Of a stretch of DNA of 64,000 bases, positions 52,854 through 62,557 are shown one piece after another; positions within the stretch are counted from its first letter, which is position 1, and the number at the start of each line of letters is the position of its first letter. The DNA is taken from contig NZ_JAOAMU010000004.1 in NCBI RefSeq assembly GCF_025154075.1, forward strand, positions 1 to 64,000. Reading direction: 5' to 3'. A program made the position numbers and the translations under genes. The DNA comes from Chryseobacterium herbae. Lineage in GTDB: Bacteria; Bacteroidota; Bacteroidia; Flavobacteriales; Weeksellaceae. The notes under the pieces are model-generated. The model ran no database searches. It had not been told where the DNA came from and was given only the letters and a program-made list of their open reading frames with translations.

Positions 52854-53150
52854 TTATAGTTTAAAATCAATGAGGATGCCCATATAGAGGATGGTGATGG
52901 GAATATTAACCAGAAGCAATAAAACAGAGTTTCCGGAGGATTTCTTATCCGGAATATGGGTCAGGAATTCCATAAGCTCATACAGCAGCACAAGCAAATT
53001 GACCACCGCTGCAATGATGACAAAGTAAAAACCGAAGACCATCAAAAGCTCTGCTTTCGTGATCAGGTAACCGATTAAAAGTAAAGTCCCTGATAAAAAC
53101 GAGATCAGAAAAGTATTTCTGCCAAGCGCAGTATATTTTATTTTCTTCAT
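52854..53150 (-). CDS. Small membrane protein, 98 aa (paralogue of 53657-53950)
   Basis: Three to four hydrophobic segments, with LLLIGYLITKAELLMVFGFY early and LLLLVNIPITILYMGILIDF at the end. It is clearly related to the 97-residue protein at 53657-53950: both have GYLITK at the same place and a final LLVNI/MLINI helix. No known family. The pair flank a Coq4-like gene, and all three are on the minus strand 9 to 11 bases apart, so they form one operon. Confidence 0.68.
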   Translation of the reverse strand: MKKIKYTALGRNTFLISFLSGTLLLIGYLITKAELLMVFGFYFVIIAAVVNLLVLLYELMEFLTHIPDKKSSGNSVLLLLVNIPITILYMGILIDFKL

Positions 53151-53159
53151 GGCTTATCA

Positions 53160-53645
53160 TTAATAGAGCGGTGCGGTTTCTTTCTGCTGGATATAGTCTT
53201 TCAGATGGTCGAAATTCTGCCACAACAAGCTTTCAAAGTCCCAGTGGTAAAAAGGTCTCATGCTCTGCCCTTTTTTGTATGCCTTCATATAGAGTTTGAG
53301 GTATTCCGGAAGAATGAGCGTTCCCAATACAACGGCAGCCAGCAAATGAGCATTCAGTTTACCGTTTCCAAGAAGCAGATATTGCATCGCCACCTCATCT
53401 TCGAAGTGGGTTCCACAGCCGGTGATCAGGTGATGTACGTCGTGGTCCTCCATTTTTGGAATCATGGAGAACCCATGCTTTTTATAGAATTCCCCCAGTT
53501 TTCGTCCCAAAGAATCTTCCTGGAACTGCAACAATTGTTCTTCGTTGAACTGCCACTGTCTTTTTTTCTTTTTAAAATATTTTCTGTAAAGTTTCTGGGT
53601 TTTATCGTAGACAAAAAGCAGAAATTGAACACGTACTTTTTTCAT
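53160..53645 (-). CDS. Coq4-like protein
   Basis: A 161-residue cytosolic, possibly membrane-associated protein. HDVHH (68-72) followed by Glu84 matches the HDxxH-x11-E metal-binding motif of Coq4, the protein that organises ubiquinone synthesis in mitochondria and some bacteria. The basic N-terminus (KYFKKKKRQW) could bind membranes. Flavobacteria generally use menaquinone, so the classical role is unlikely. It lies between two paralogous small membrane proteins in an apparent operon, pointing to a different membrane-linked job. Confidence 0.75.
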   Translation of the reverse strand: MKKVRVQFLLFVYDKTQKLYRKYFKKKKRQWQFNEEQLLQFQEDSLGRKLGEFYKKHGFSMIPKMEDHDVHHLITGCGTHFEDEVAMQYLLLGNGKLNAHLLAAVVLGTLILPEYLKLYMKAYKKGQSMRPFYHWDFESLLWQNFDHLKDYIQQKETAPLY

Positions 53646-53656
53646 AAGGTTTATTT

Positions 53657-53950
53657 TTATATTATATTAAGTCCTATTACAGCGTAAAGTATGGCTATGG
53701 AAATATTGATCAGCATTATACTGATAGATTTGAGGCAAGCATCAGACTTGGGCTCATGAGTAATTCCATAAATCAACAATACTAATGCAACAAATAGATT
53801 TAAAGCTGTTCCGAAAACGAGCAAAAGAAAGCCATAGTAAGCAAAGTCATCAATCTTAGTGATCAGATAACCGAAAAGGCAGATGTTTCCGAGCGCAAAG
53901 CACAATCCGAAAATGTATTTTCCAAGGTTTATTATTTGATGATCTTTCAT
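53657..53950 (-). CDS. Small membrane protein, 97 aa (paralogue of 52854-53150)
   Basis: Four hydrophobic segments (FGLCFALGNICLFGYLITKI, GFLLLVFGTALNLFVALVLL and others). It shares GYLITK, the loop before the last helix and the final ISIAILY-type helix with the 98-residue protein downstream. The two probably arose by duplication around the Coq4-like gene. Function unknown. It is the first gene of this three-gene set, 12 bases after the end of the broken metallophosphoesterase gene. Confidence 0.65.
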   Translation of the reverse strand: MKDHQIINLGKYIFGLCFALGNICLFGYLITKIDDFAYYGFLLLVFGTALNLFVALVLLIYGITHEPKSDACLKSISIMLINISIAILYAVIGLNII

Positions 53951-53962
53951 CGGTACAGTATT

Positions 53963-54805
53963 TTAAACTTGTGTTAAAGTAAAGACGGTAATTTCCGGAC
54001 GGACCATAAATCTTATCTGGAAAGAGTGACCGATAGCTCTGTTGATGTACTGCATTCTTCCGTCCTGAAGATCTATTTCTCCTGACACATATTTTTTATT
54101 CTCGACAGGAAGAATAGGTGTGATGATCCCGGGAATTCTGCATTATCCTCCGTGGGTATGACCGCTCAAAATCCAGCCCTGATAGCCATTCCATATATCT
54201 CTGTCGCAGGCATCCGGATTATGACAAAGCACAATATTGGATTTTGAGGGATCATAGCTTTTCATCACTTCCGCAGGATAGAAATTGGGCGACCACAGAT
54301 CTTCAAAGCCGATAAAGTTCAGTCCGTGGCTTTCTTCACTGCTATTTTTAAGCATCTTAATTCCGGAATCTTCGAGAATATCACAGATATTTTCTGAGCA
54401 TTCTACATCGTCCCAGTTCTTTCCGTAATCATGGTTTCCAAGAATTCCGAATGTTTCCAGCTTTCCATGAACTGCATGGCTCATTACTTTCTTCAGATCT
54501 TCTCGCTCTTCTGCCGTTCCATGATTGACGAAATCTCCGGTGTAGACAACAAAGTCAGGATTAAAATGTTTGGCTTTTTGGAAAGAGTCGATCAGGAAAT
54601 TCCAGTCGAAACGGTCTCCAACGTGTAGGTCTGATATCTGCATCAATGTTTTCCCTTCCAATGCTTGTGGTAGATTTTTAACCGGTAACTTTCTCTGGAC
54701 AAATTCTACCCAAAAAGGCTCTACCTGCCAGGAATACAATGCAGGGAACGCTCCTATCAGTGAAAACTGTGCTAATCTTTTAATGAAAGTTTTTCTTGTC
54801 ATCAT
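53963..54805 (-). pseudogene. Metallophosphoesterase gene broken by an in-frame stop
   Basis: Reads as a 280-codon exported phosphoesterase of the YkuE/TMEM62-like type (MISDLHVGDRF, VVYTGDFVNHG, GILGNHDYG, VLCHNPDACD). At 54143-54145 a TAA interrupts the last metal motif: SGHTHGG is followed by stop, then CRIPGIITPILPVENKKYVS continues in the same frame to a natural stop at 53963-53965. The family motif is GHTHGGQ, so CAA (Gln) became TAA by one C-to-T change. The first 220 codons can be translated but lack the final strand elements; function is probably lost unless the stop is read through or is a sequencing error. Confidence 0.85.
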
Positions 54806-54832
54806 TGAAATCTTTATGATTTGAAATCTTCC

Positions 54833-55123
54833 TTAGCTTCCTGCGAATGGACTTCCGAAAATCCCTACGGCCAATTCGATCCAGATCAATGCAAAAACGA
54901 TCAAAACAAAAATGCAGATCAAAATTCTGTGGCTTTGTTTTTTAATTTTGGTTCTTGCTAAATTGATCAGAATAGCCACAGTAGAAAGTAAAACTCCTGC
55001 GATCAGAAAATCTGAAGCTGACCAATTGACTTCATTGGAGGTTAGATTTCCTACCAATGGGATACATAGTAAAACCAATGGGAGCGTATAAATGGCGAGT
55101 GTTTTTTGTTTTTGTGTTATCAT
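54833..55123 (-). CDS. Small membrane protein, 96 aa
   Basis: Three hydrophobic segments (LPLVLLCIPLVGNL, ASDFLIAGVLLSTVAILINL, IFVLIVFALIWIELAVGIFG), with the acidic sequence EVNWSASDF between the first two and the basic KIKKQSHR before the last. No family recognised. It lies between the broken phosphoesterase and a winged-helix regulator, all on the minus strand, with 27 and 67 bases of spacing. It may be under the control of that regulator. Confidence 0.65.
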   Translation of the reverse strand: MITQKQKTLAIYTLPLVLLCIPLVGNLTSNEVNWSASDFLIAGVLLSTVAILINLARTKIKKQSHRILICIFVLIVFALIWIELAVGIFGSPFAGS

Positions 55124-55190
55124 TTTATTTCATTTTAATTTTTATAAAGTACTTTGCATTTCAAAGTTTATTTTCAAAAAAATATAGAGT

Positions 55191-55481
55191 TTATCTTCCC
55201 AGTAATTTTTCAAGAGCATCCAGATGTTCATTAAAAGCCTGTCTTCCGCTTTGAGTCACCCGGTAAGAGGTTTTCGGTTTTTTGCCTACAAATTCTTTTT
55301 TCACTTCAATGTATCCTGCTTTTTCCAACGCATTACTGTGGCTGGCCAGATTACCGTCTGTGATTTCAAGAAGCCCTTTCATTTCAGAGAAATCAACCCA
55401 GTCGTTGACCATAAGAACGGACATAATCCCCAGTCTTACACGGCTTTCGAATTCTTTGTTGAGTTGATTAATCTTTATCAT
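55191..55481 (-). CDS. Winged-helix transcriptional regulator
   Basis: A 96-residue DNA-binding protein of the MarR/ArsR-like winged-helix type (HTH_34 pattern): helix-turn-helix in DFSEMKGLLEITDGNLASHS (recognition helix about 45-58) and wing in KKEFVGKKPKTSYRVTQSG. It begins with a short dimerisation helix. It probably controls the flanking small membrane-protein genes, as such regulators do in Bacteroidota, often coupled to an ABC or membrane protein gene; no operator is identified. Confidence 0.85.
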   Translation of the reverse strand: MIKINQLNKEFESRVRLGIMSVLMVNDWVDFSEMKGLLEITDGNLASHSNALEKAGYIEVKKEFVGKKPKTSYRVTQSGRQAFNEHLDALEKLLGR

Positions 55482-55542
55482 AGTAAGGTAATAGCTGCAG
55501 GTTTCTAAGAAGCTGTTCTTAAAAGGTCTGCAAATTTAATCT

Positions 55543-56160
55543 TTATTTATATTTTTTGTGCATGATCAGCCCATACACAATATGTAAAATTCCAAAACCG
55601 ATGGTCCAGAATATAAGTCCCCATCCTAAAAAGAAGATAGAAATGAGCCCCAGTATAATCTGACAGTATCCTAAATATTTAATATCTGTGAGTGTGTATC
55701 TTTCTGCACTTACTAAAGCGATTCCGTAAAATATAAGCGTGGCCGGTGCTACCCAAACAAACAGATGGTGAAAAAGAAGTGCCAGACAGAAGACTCCTCC
55801 TGTTACCAAAGGAACGGCAAATGTCAACAACAAACGTTTTGTTGTGCTATCCCAGATCTTTTGTCCTTTCTTTTTGCTTTTGTTGGCTGTGAAAATATAC
55901 CCGCTCAGAACAGCAGTCAGTAAAATAACAGTTCCTACAAGGACAAGTTCTCTGACCAATGCCGGACCGAAAAAGTTTCTGTCGCCGTCCAAATAATCAA
56001 TTCCTTCCCGCTGAAAAATGAAATATACATATCCTGCACCGATCAGCGCAGCCAAACCGGCAAAAACTCCGGACAGTCCGCTCAATGAAATAAATCTGGA
56101 AGACCGCTCCATCATGGAACGGATATGTGATAAGTCTTCGTGATAGTTTTTCGAATCCAT
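55543..56160 (-). CDS. Hypothetical membrane protein, 205 aa
   Basis: An N-terminal soluble part (about 30 residues, HEDLSHIRSMMERSSRFISL) is followed by six hydrophobic helices, beginning GVFAGLAALIGAGYVYFIF. It resembles Bacteroidota membrane proteins encoded next to a small winged-helix regulator, here 61 bases downstream. No transport or catalytic motif. It is likely the first gene of the operon with the regulator at 55191-55481, since nothing precedes it on this strand. Confidence 0.68.
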   Translation of the reverse strand: MDSKNYHEDLSHIRSMMERSSRFISLSGLSGVFAGLAALIGAGYVYFIFQREGIDYLDGDRNFFGPALVRELVLVGTVILLTAVLSGYIFTANKSKKKGQKIWDSTTKRLLLTFAVPLVTGGVFCLALLFHHLFVWVAPATLIFYGIALVSAERYTLTDIKYLGYCQIILGLISIFFLGWGLIFWTIGFGILHIVYGLIMHKKYK

Positions 56161-56322
56161 AAAAAGAACTTTGAATTACAAAGTTATAATTTATTTTGAA
56201 TCTGCCAATTATTTTTTTTAAATTTTAATGATAACTTTTTATCATCCCATTCATACAATTCTTAACTTTAGGAAAACAGAATCCGGCTAAAAGGAATTCT
56301 GTACCTATTTAATGAATAGATT

Positions 56323-56844
56323 ATGGCGGAAAATTCAATAGATTATTCTCAAATTAAGCTGCAGGAAAATATTCCTTTAACGGAAGAAGAAAGAAATACT
56401 ATAGCTGTTCAAAAGCAGGATTTCTTTAAACATGTTCCGGGTGTTCTATTATTAGTCATCATCCTGATGGTCCTCATGGCCTGTTACCTTTTGAAAGATG
56501 AGTTTCATGATTTCAAATACTATCATTACCTTCTGTTTCTCGGTATTGCATTAATGCTTTACGCTTTCTTCTATGGTATCATGCATCTGGTCTACTTCTA
56601 CTCCGTAAAAAACTGGGAAAAGGATATTCAGAATGGTAAAAACAAATTAACAAGCATTATTATCAGTCGTCATAAAACAGAAAATGACGAATACATCATC
56701 ACATTTTCCGGCCGGAACAGAAAAGAAAAAATAAGACTTCCCGTTTCCAAAGATGATTACTTAGGCTATAATGTGGGAACTAAAGTGGTTGTGGTTTATT
56801 TAAAGTATAGTAAAACTGTTATTTCTCTTGATCACACACATTGA
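56323..56844 (+). CDS. Hypothetical membrane protein, 173 aa
   Basis: A cytosolic N-terminus (about 40 residues), two hydrophobic helices (LLLVIILMVLMACYLL and LLFLGIALMLYAFFYG) and a C-terminal beta-rich domain (IIISRHKTENDEYIITFSGR to VVVVYLKYSKTVISLDHTH) that resembles DUF3592-type domains. Function unknown. It stands alone on the plus strand among minus-strand genes; a terminator follows at 56859-56884. Confidence 0.68.
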   Translation: MAENSIDYSQIKLQENIPLTEEERNTIAVQKQDFFKHVPGVLLLVIILMVLMACYLLKDEFHDFKYYHYLLFLGIALMLYAFFYGIMHLVYFYSVKNWEKDIQNGKNKLTSIIISRHKTENDEYIITFSGRNRKEKIRLPVSKDDYLGYNVGTKVVVVYLKYSKTVISLDHTH

Positions 56845-56858
56845 TATCTATTAAAAAA

Positions 56859-56884
56859 AGAACCCTGCCCAAGAGCAGGATTCT
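56859..56884. terminator. Terminator between converging genes
   Basis: AGAA-CCTGC pairs with GCAGG-TTCT around a 6-base loop (one mismatch), with A/T tracts on both sides. It serves the 173-aa gene (plus) and susD (minus). Confidence 0.75.
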
Positions 56885-56910
56885 AAAAAATATTATATTT
56901 TTCGTTTTAA

Positions 56911-58419
56911 TTATAATGGATTCTGAACGATCAATGGATTGGCATTGATTTCCGCTCTTGGAATCAGGAATTCCCATCTTGGATCGGTATTCGGAACGGT
57001 CATCAGATTATTAGTAACCACTGACGGATGATTTGCACCAGTTCTATCCAGTCCCTGATTCAGTCTCTTCAGATCTAAAAGTCTAAATCCTTCGCCCCAT
57101 AATTCAAGCCTTCTGCTGTTGAGAATTTCATTGATATAAGCCGTACCTGTTGTACTGGCTCCGGCATAGGCAGTATTTCTGTTTTTAGCGAGTAGGTTAA
57201 ATGCGGTCTTTGAGTCTGTTTCATTTCCTAATCTCGCTAAAGCTTCTGCTTCTATAAGATACATTTCCGCAGCACGCATATAAGGAAGATCTACTCTACT
57301 GTCTGCAAAACTTGCAGAAAGAAACTTCTGGCTGGTATATGCAAACTTAGAATAGGTGGTCGGCAGAGCCAGAGAAGTATGCGCTCCCGAAGGATCGAAG
57401 TTTTTAGTTCTCACATCTGTCGTTGGGAACATTAGAAATAATTTACTATTGATCGCTTTTGGTGCCTGACGTATATTGGTAGAATTAAAATTTCTTGACA
57501 TATACGCTCCGAAGTTCGAGAATGTTTCGCCCTGATCTGCAATAATAGTCGCACCCCAAATCCATTCACTGTTTCCTGCCAGATTATTAAATCCGGCTGT
57601 ATAGGCTGTATTATCCATCAGAGGATATTCTGCTCTGGCTAATTTAGCAGACGCAGCAGCAACGGCGTAATTCCCCTGTGTCAGAGCAATTCTGGCTTTC
57701 AATCCGAGAATCACCTTATCATCAAAATGAGACTTTGTTAATCTTTTGCTCCCGGTAAGTCTTGTGGAAGCTTCGTTAAGATCATTATTGATCTGGGTAT
57801 AAACTTCTTCAACGGTATTTCTTGCTAAAGGTATTTCATTAGCCTCCAATCTGATGGGAACTCCAAGCTGGCTGTTCACGGTACCAGGAACATATCTTTT
57901 ACCATAAATCTGAACCAGCATATAATAACAGAATGCTCTGAATGCATGAGCTTCACCAATCGCAAGCTTCACAGTGTTGACATCGGCTGCATTAGCAACT
58001 GGAACTGAAGGCCCGTTGGCAATCACTAAATTGGCATTTCTGATAAGGGCATAATAAAACTGGTACGGATAAAAAACATACGTACTGTTTTCATTCACCT
58101 GATCCTGCCATCTAACTGTTGAAATGTACCAACCATTCCCAGTAGAAGGAAACACAAGATCTTCTCCTATAGCATCCATCATAATCATGATTCCTCCCTG
58201 GCCGTTCTGACCCTGGCTATCATTTTGTCTGTAATACATATCTCTATGCATCCCGTTTATAATAGCCATTAGATTCGATGCACTTGAATAAGCTGCATCT
58301 TCGGAAGCTGCAGTCGTAGGATCCGTTTCAAGATAATCGCTCTGACATGAGATCATTGCTGTGAAGACCGATGAAAGGACCACAGCCCATTTTATATATT
58401 GTTTTTTTAGATTTTTCAT
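56911..58419 (-). CDS. SusD/RagB-family nutrient-binding lipoprotein
   Basis: A 502-residue outer-membrane lipoprotein (lipobox in MISCQSDY) that acts as a lid and substrate binder on its SusC partner. Family blocks include TTAASEDAAYSSASNLMAII, then LAIGEAHAFRAFCYYMLVQI, DLPYMRAAEMYLIEAEALAR and LNSRRLELWGEGFRLLDLKR near the end. It lies 9 bases after susC on the same strand, the normal SusCD order. The nutrient (glycan, peptide or other) is not evident; no glycosidase is beside it. Confidence 0.93.
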   Translation of the reverse strand: MKNLKKQYIKWAVVLSSVFTAMISCQSDYLETDPTTAASEDAAYSSASNLMAIINGMHRDMYYRQNDSQGQNGQGGIMIMMDAIGEDLVFPSTGNGWYISTVRWQDQVNENSTYVFYPYQFYYALIRNANLVIANGPSVPVANAADVNTVKLAIGEAHAFRAFCYYMLVQIYGKRYVPGTVNSQLGVPIRLEANEIPLARNTVEEVYTQINNDLNEASTRLTGSKRLTKSHFDDKVILGLKARIALTQGNYAVAAASAKLARAEYPLMDNTAYTAGFNNLAGNSEWIWGATIIADQGETFSNFGAYMSRNFNSTNIRQAPKAINSKLFLMFPTTDVRTKNFDPSGAHTSLALPTTYSKFAYTSQKFLSASFADSRVDLPYMRAAEMYLIEAEALARLGNETDSKTAFNLLAKNRNTAYAGASTTGTAYINEILNSRRLELWGEGFRLLDLKRLNQGLDRTGANHPSVVTNNLMTVPNTDPRWEFLIPRAEINANPLIVQNPL

Positions 58420-58428
58420 ACTTAAATT

Positions 58429-61398
58429 TTAAAATGACACATTAAATCCTATGGTAATAATTCTCGCAGGCGTATATCGGTTAGAGGTTGTTCCGTTAAA
58501 AGCCTGAGCGGGCTCCAATCCTTTTCTCGCAGTTTTGCTCCAAAGGTTTTCACCGGAAACCAATACCTTGAACCCTGCTAATCCCAGCTGGGATAAAATC
58601 TCAGAATTAAAGCTATAGCTCAAAGTGGCCTGTCTGAACGTAATAAAGTCTGAACTTATCAGCCATCTTGAAGAAGCTGCATTTGAACTTGTATAGGTGG
58701 ATGAGTTTAACGCAGGAACATCAGTAATCTGTCCCGGAGTCGTCCATCTGTTTAGAATATCTGTACTTAACGCTCCTCCCTGAGAATAACTTGACATCAG
58801 GGCTGCATAATTGGAATCATATGTTTTTCCTCCCAACTGGTACGTAAACATTGCAGATAACGCCCATTGTTTATAGGTAATCGAAGTTCCAAAACTTCCA
58901 AAAAGATCCGGAATAGCAGTTCCTGAATAATCATATTTGGCCTTATTAAAGTTGGTAGTCACTTTTGTTCCATCTACAGTTCTGATATCTGCAGCAGTGG
59001 TATTGGCATACGCGTCTGCTACTAAAAAGAGAGGTGAACCGTCTGCTGGGTCAACTCCGTACCATTGTCTCAACCAATAATCATAAATAGAATGACCTAC
59101 TGAAACTTTTTTGGTTCCGCTTATAATTTCCGTGATTCCATTGGAAAGTTCTGTAACCTGATTTTTCAGCGTAGATGCATTGGCATTGATATTCCAGGTG
59201 AAGTTTTCATTTCTGATCACATCTGCATTAAGACTGAACTCAAATCCACGGTTGTACATTGTTCCAACATTTCTGCTTATATTATTATCAGGAACTCCGG
59301 AAGAAACCGGGAGAGGAACCTGAAAGATCAGATCTTCGGTAACTCTTTTATAATACTCTACAGATCCGGAAATTCTATTATTTAAAAATCCAAAATCAAT
59401 TCCTATATCGCTCTGTTTATTTGTTTCCCAGGTGATCGTTGGATCTGCTAAAAACCCAAACAGAATACCAGGCTCCTGAGCATTATTATACCCTAAAGTA
59501 TAGGTACTTTTGTACATATAGTAACTGTCTGTTCTATCGTTTCCTACTTCTCCGTAAGAACCACGAAGTTTTAATTCACTGATCAGACTAGAGCCTTTCA
59601 AAAACTCCTCTCCTTTTATTCTCCATCCTGCACCAAGAGACCAGAATGAATCCCATCTTACATCCTTACTGAATCTGGAAGAACCATCCCAACGGATAGA
59701 TCCGGAAAGTAAATATTTTGAATTGAAATCATAATTCAATCTTGAAAAAACACCTTCTTTTCTGTAATTGTCTGTTCTGGAAGTAAGAGTCGTAGGAGTA
59801 ACAAAATTGATCAGTTCATCATTATCATCCACAATCTGTCCTTTCTTGTAGCCATATAAATATTCATAAGTGAATTTATAGTTTTCATGTCCTAATAAAT
59901 ATTCAAAATTATGCTGACCCAATTTTCTTTTATAGTTCAAAAGCTGGTTCCAGGTAAATGTCTGGTCCGTAATACTGTATTTCTCAGCTGAACCTCCAGG
60001 AGCTGCATCACCAATGATTTTATTGCCATAAGTGCTTCTTCTGTTATTTCTGATATCATATCCTACATTGGTAGATAACGTCAGATAAGGATCAACCTTA
60101 ACCTCAGCATAAGCTCTGGAAATGATATAATAATTCTTGGAAAGATCTTTATTTAAAAGCGTTTCCTGAATCACGTTTCTTCCGGCAGCAGCATCAGCCC
60201 CTCTTCCGCTCCCCGCATCGTACATGATATTCCCGGCATTATCATAAAGATTAGCATTGGTAACAGGATCATGAGCATACGGACTGTAAATAGGCCCCAT
60301 CGTTCTTGTCCATCTGTAAGGATTGATATATGAAGAATTACTGTCTACCCCCTCCACTGAATTGTTTCCATTAGAAGAAACTCCACTGATACTGGTTCCT
60401 ATCTTCAACCAGCTTTTAACCTGGGAATCTACTTTCAATCTGGCGGTAAATCTTTCAAAATCCGATTTTATAAGATATCCTGTTTCATTGGTGTAGCCAA
60501 CTGATGTAAAATAGGTCGTTGTATTGCTTCCACCACTGTAGTTTAATTCATAATTCTGCCTGAATCCCGTATTCATCAAAGGTCTCTGCCAGTCTAAATC
60601 TGTATATTTCAATTTAGCGTTTGGGTTTAAAACCCCATCAATAACTAACTGATGAGGATCAACGTCAAATACATTTGTTTTTAGAACCCCTGATCCAAAT
60701 GCAGTGTTTCCAGAAACCAAAACTATAGAAGCATAATTATTAGCAGCAGCGAGCCCTAATGCTGGATTAGATGCAAGTCTTCCATTTCTGATAGCTTCCC
60801 AGATCAGCGGATAGTATTGGTGTACATTCACCCTGTCATATTCAGGGATAGATCTTTGTACATACCCTGTACTCATTCCAAAATTAAAGGAATCTTTGCC
60901 CTTTTTTCCTGATTTGGTGGTGATGATAATAACCCCATTAGCAGCAGCCGATCCATAAAGTGATGTTGAAGCTGCATCCTTCAAAATATTAAATGAAGCA
61001 ATATCATTGGGATTAATGGCTGCAAGAGATCCTGTATACACCGCCCCATCCACCACATACAAAGGTGATGTGGTAATTCCGTAAGATCCTATTCCTCTGA
61101 TCTGAATACTCGGTGAGCTGCCCGGCTGGCCTGTTCCGGTACTTACTTTAACTCCTGCACTGGCTCCGTCGAGCGCCTGCCCGATACTTGATATAGGACG
61201 GTCTGCGAATTGTTTCGCTTTTACCTCCGTGCTGGAGCCTACCATTGTTTCTTTTTTCTGACTTCCATACGCTACAACGACTACCTCATCTATGGCATGT
61301 TCTTCCTGAATGGTGTCCTTCTTAGCTTTTTGAGCTTCAACAGCCTGCCCTCCCATAAAGAAGAGAACAGCCGTTAATAATGACAACTGTAATTTCAT
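58429..61398 (-). CDS. SusC/RagA-family TonB-linked outer-membrane protein
   Basis: A 989-residue TonB-dependent transporter that imports its substrate with SusD as lid. After a signal peptide the plug begins almost at once (DEVVVVAYGSQKKETMVGSS, QALDGASAGVKVSTGTGQPG, VDGAVYTGSLAAINPNDIAS), so the usual N-terminal carboxypeptidase-like domain is missing; the barrel ends in ARIITIGFNVSF. This makes it shorter than typical SusC proteins. A minus-strand -7 box TATATTTG lies at 61426-61433. It is the first gene of the pair. Confidence 0.94.
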   Translation of the reverse strand: MKLQLSLLTAVLFFMGGQAVEAQKAKKDTIQEEHAIDEVVVVAYGSQKKETMVGSSTEVKAKQFADRPISSIGQALDGASAGVKVSTGTGQPGSSPSIQIRGIGSYGITTSPLYVVDGAVYTGSLAAINPNDIASFNILKDAASTSLYGSAAANGVIIITTKSGKKGKDSFNFGMSTGYVQRSIPEYDRVNVHQYYPLIWEAIRNGRLASNPALGLAAANNYASIVLVSGNTAFGSGVLKTNVFDVDPHQLVIDGVLNPNAKLKYTDLDWQRPLMNTGFRQNYELNYSGGSNTTTYFTSVGYTNETGYLIKSDFERFTARLKVDSQVKSWLKIGTSISGVSSNGNNSVEGVDSNSSYINPYRWTRTMGPIYSPYAHDPVTNANLYDNAGNIMYDAGSGRGADAAAGRNVIQETLLNKDLSKNYYIISRAYAEVKVDPYLTLSTNVGYDIRNNRRSTYGNKIIGDAAPGGSAEKYSITDQTFTWNQLLNYKRKLGQHNFEYLLGHENYKFTYEYLYGYKKGQIVDDNDELINFVTPTTLTSRTDNYRKEGVFSRLNYDFNSKYLLSGSIRWDGSSRFSKDVRWDSFWSLGAGWRIKGEEFLKGSSLISELKLRGSYGEVGNDRTDSYYMYKSTYTLGYNNAQEPGILFGFLADPTITWETNKQSDIGIDFGFLNNRISGSVEYYKRVTEDLIFQVPLPVSSGVPDNNISRNVGTMYNRGFEFSLNADVIRNENFTWNINANASTLKNQVTELSNGITEIISGTKKVSVGHSIYDYWLRQWYGVDPADGSPLFLVADAYANTTAADIRTVDGTKVTTNFNKAKYDYSGTAIPDLFGSFGTSITYKQWALSAMFTYQLGGKTYDSNYAALMSSYSQGGALSTDILNRWTTPGQITDVPALNSSTYTSSNAASSRWLISSDFITFRQATLSYSFNSEILSQLGLAGFKVLVSGENLWSKTARKGLEPAQAFNGTTSNRYTPARIITIGFNVSF

Positions 61399-61595
61399 AT
61401 TAACATATTTTAACTATAATACAATCAAATATATATTAATAAACGTTAAAATTTCTAAAATGAAGTTAAATACTATATAATTAAATAATTAATGTAAATA
61501 ATAAATGAATAATAATTAAATAATTTAAATTTTTAATGTTAGTTCAATAAATACAAAACAAAATACAACATCAATTTTTTAATTTTCCAAAAAAA

Positions 61596-61618
61596 AACCG
61601 CTGAAATGTTCAGCGGTT
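61596..61618 (-). terminator. Terminator of the enoyl-CoA hydratase gene
   Basis: AACCGCTGAA, loop ATG, TTCAGCGGTT, followed by nine T on the minus strand. It lies 23 bases past the stop. Confidence 0.88.
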
Positions 61619-61641
61619 ATCCAGTAATGGTGTACAAAATA

Positions 61642-62406
61642 CTATTTTGCTCTCAGTCTTTCTTTAATGGACTCGATATTTTTCTTGGCAGAATCTTCAA
61701 GAATTAAACTGGCACTCATATGAATTCTTGCCGGCATCAGTTCATTAAAATGATCGGTTCCTTCCCATGATACTTTTTTGATCAAAGCCAATGCATCACT
61801 GCTTCTGGAAGCCAATGTCTGCATAAATTTGTCCAGTTTGGCATCCATTTCCTGAATATTGTCAGAAACGGAATGATACACATTATGCTGTTCTGCCCAT
61901 TCTGCCGATCTGAAGTCAGCATCAATAGCCATTGCAGAGAACTGTGATTTTCCGATTTTTCTTTCTACGTATGGTCCGATCACAAAAGGTCCGATTCCCA
62001 GATTAATTTCAGTAAGCGCCAAAGCTGAATCTTTCGTAGCAAAGCAATAATCTGCTCCACAAGCAATTCCCACTCCTCCACCGGTGGTTTTTCCCTGCAC
62101 TCTGACCACAACTATTTTTCCACAGTTTCTCATGGCATTCAGAACTTTTGCAAAGCCACCGAAAAACTTCGTAGATGCTTCCAGCTCTTCAATAGACAAA
62201 AGCTCATCGAAACTTGCTCCCGCGCAGAATGCCTTCTCTCCTTCACTTTTTACTAAAATAGCTTTTACTTCTTCTTTAGCTCCTTCATCCAGAATGGTCT
62301 GAGCCAGTTTTTCTAAAATGGCACCCGGAAGGGAGTTGCTTTTCGGTGTTCCGAATGTGATTTCGGCGATATTGTTTTTAATTTCTGATGCTACGAATTC
62401 GTTCAT
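61642..62406 (-). CDS. Enoyl-CoA hydratase/isomerase family protein
   Basis: A 254-residue crotonase-fold enzyme. The oxyanion-hole segments are AFCAGASFDELLSI and GKTTGGGVGIACGADYCFAT; a Glu in LTEINLGIGPFVIGPYV sits where family members carry a catalytic acid. It would act on acyl-CoA in fatty-acid or aromatic degradation; the exact substrate is not evident. It has its own terminator and no co-directional neighbours, so it is a single unit. Confidence 0.88.
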   Translation of the reverse strand: MNEFVASEIKNNIAEITFGTPKSNSLPGAILEKLAQTILDEGAKEEVKAILVKSEGEKAFCAGASFDELLSIEELEASTKFFGGFAKVLNAMRNCGKIVVVRVQGKTTGGGVGIACGADYCFATKDSALALTEINLGIGPFVIGPYVERKIGKSQFSAMAIDADFRSAEWAEQHNVYHSVSDNIQEMDAKLDKFMQTLASRSSDALALIKKVSWEGTDHFNELMPARIHMSASLILEDSAKKNIESIKERLRAK

Positions 62407-62557
62407 TTTTATTTTAATTGGATTCTTACAAAAATACTAAATACCGCTCTCCCGGAGAAAATTATAAGAAACAAATTACAGATTAAAGACGGCCTCTCAA
62501 ATCTCTGTGTTTTTTGGACCACAAAATCTTTCCTGTAGGGGTAAACCGAATATCCGT

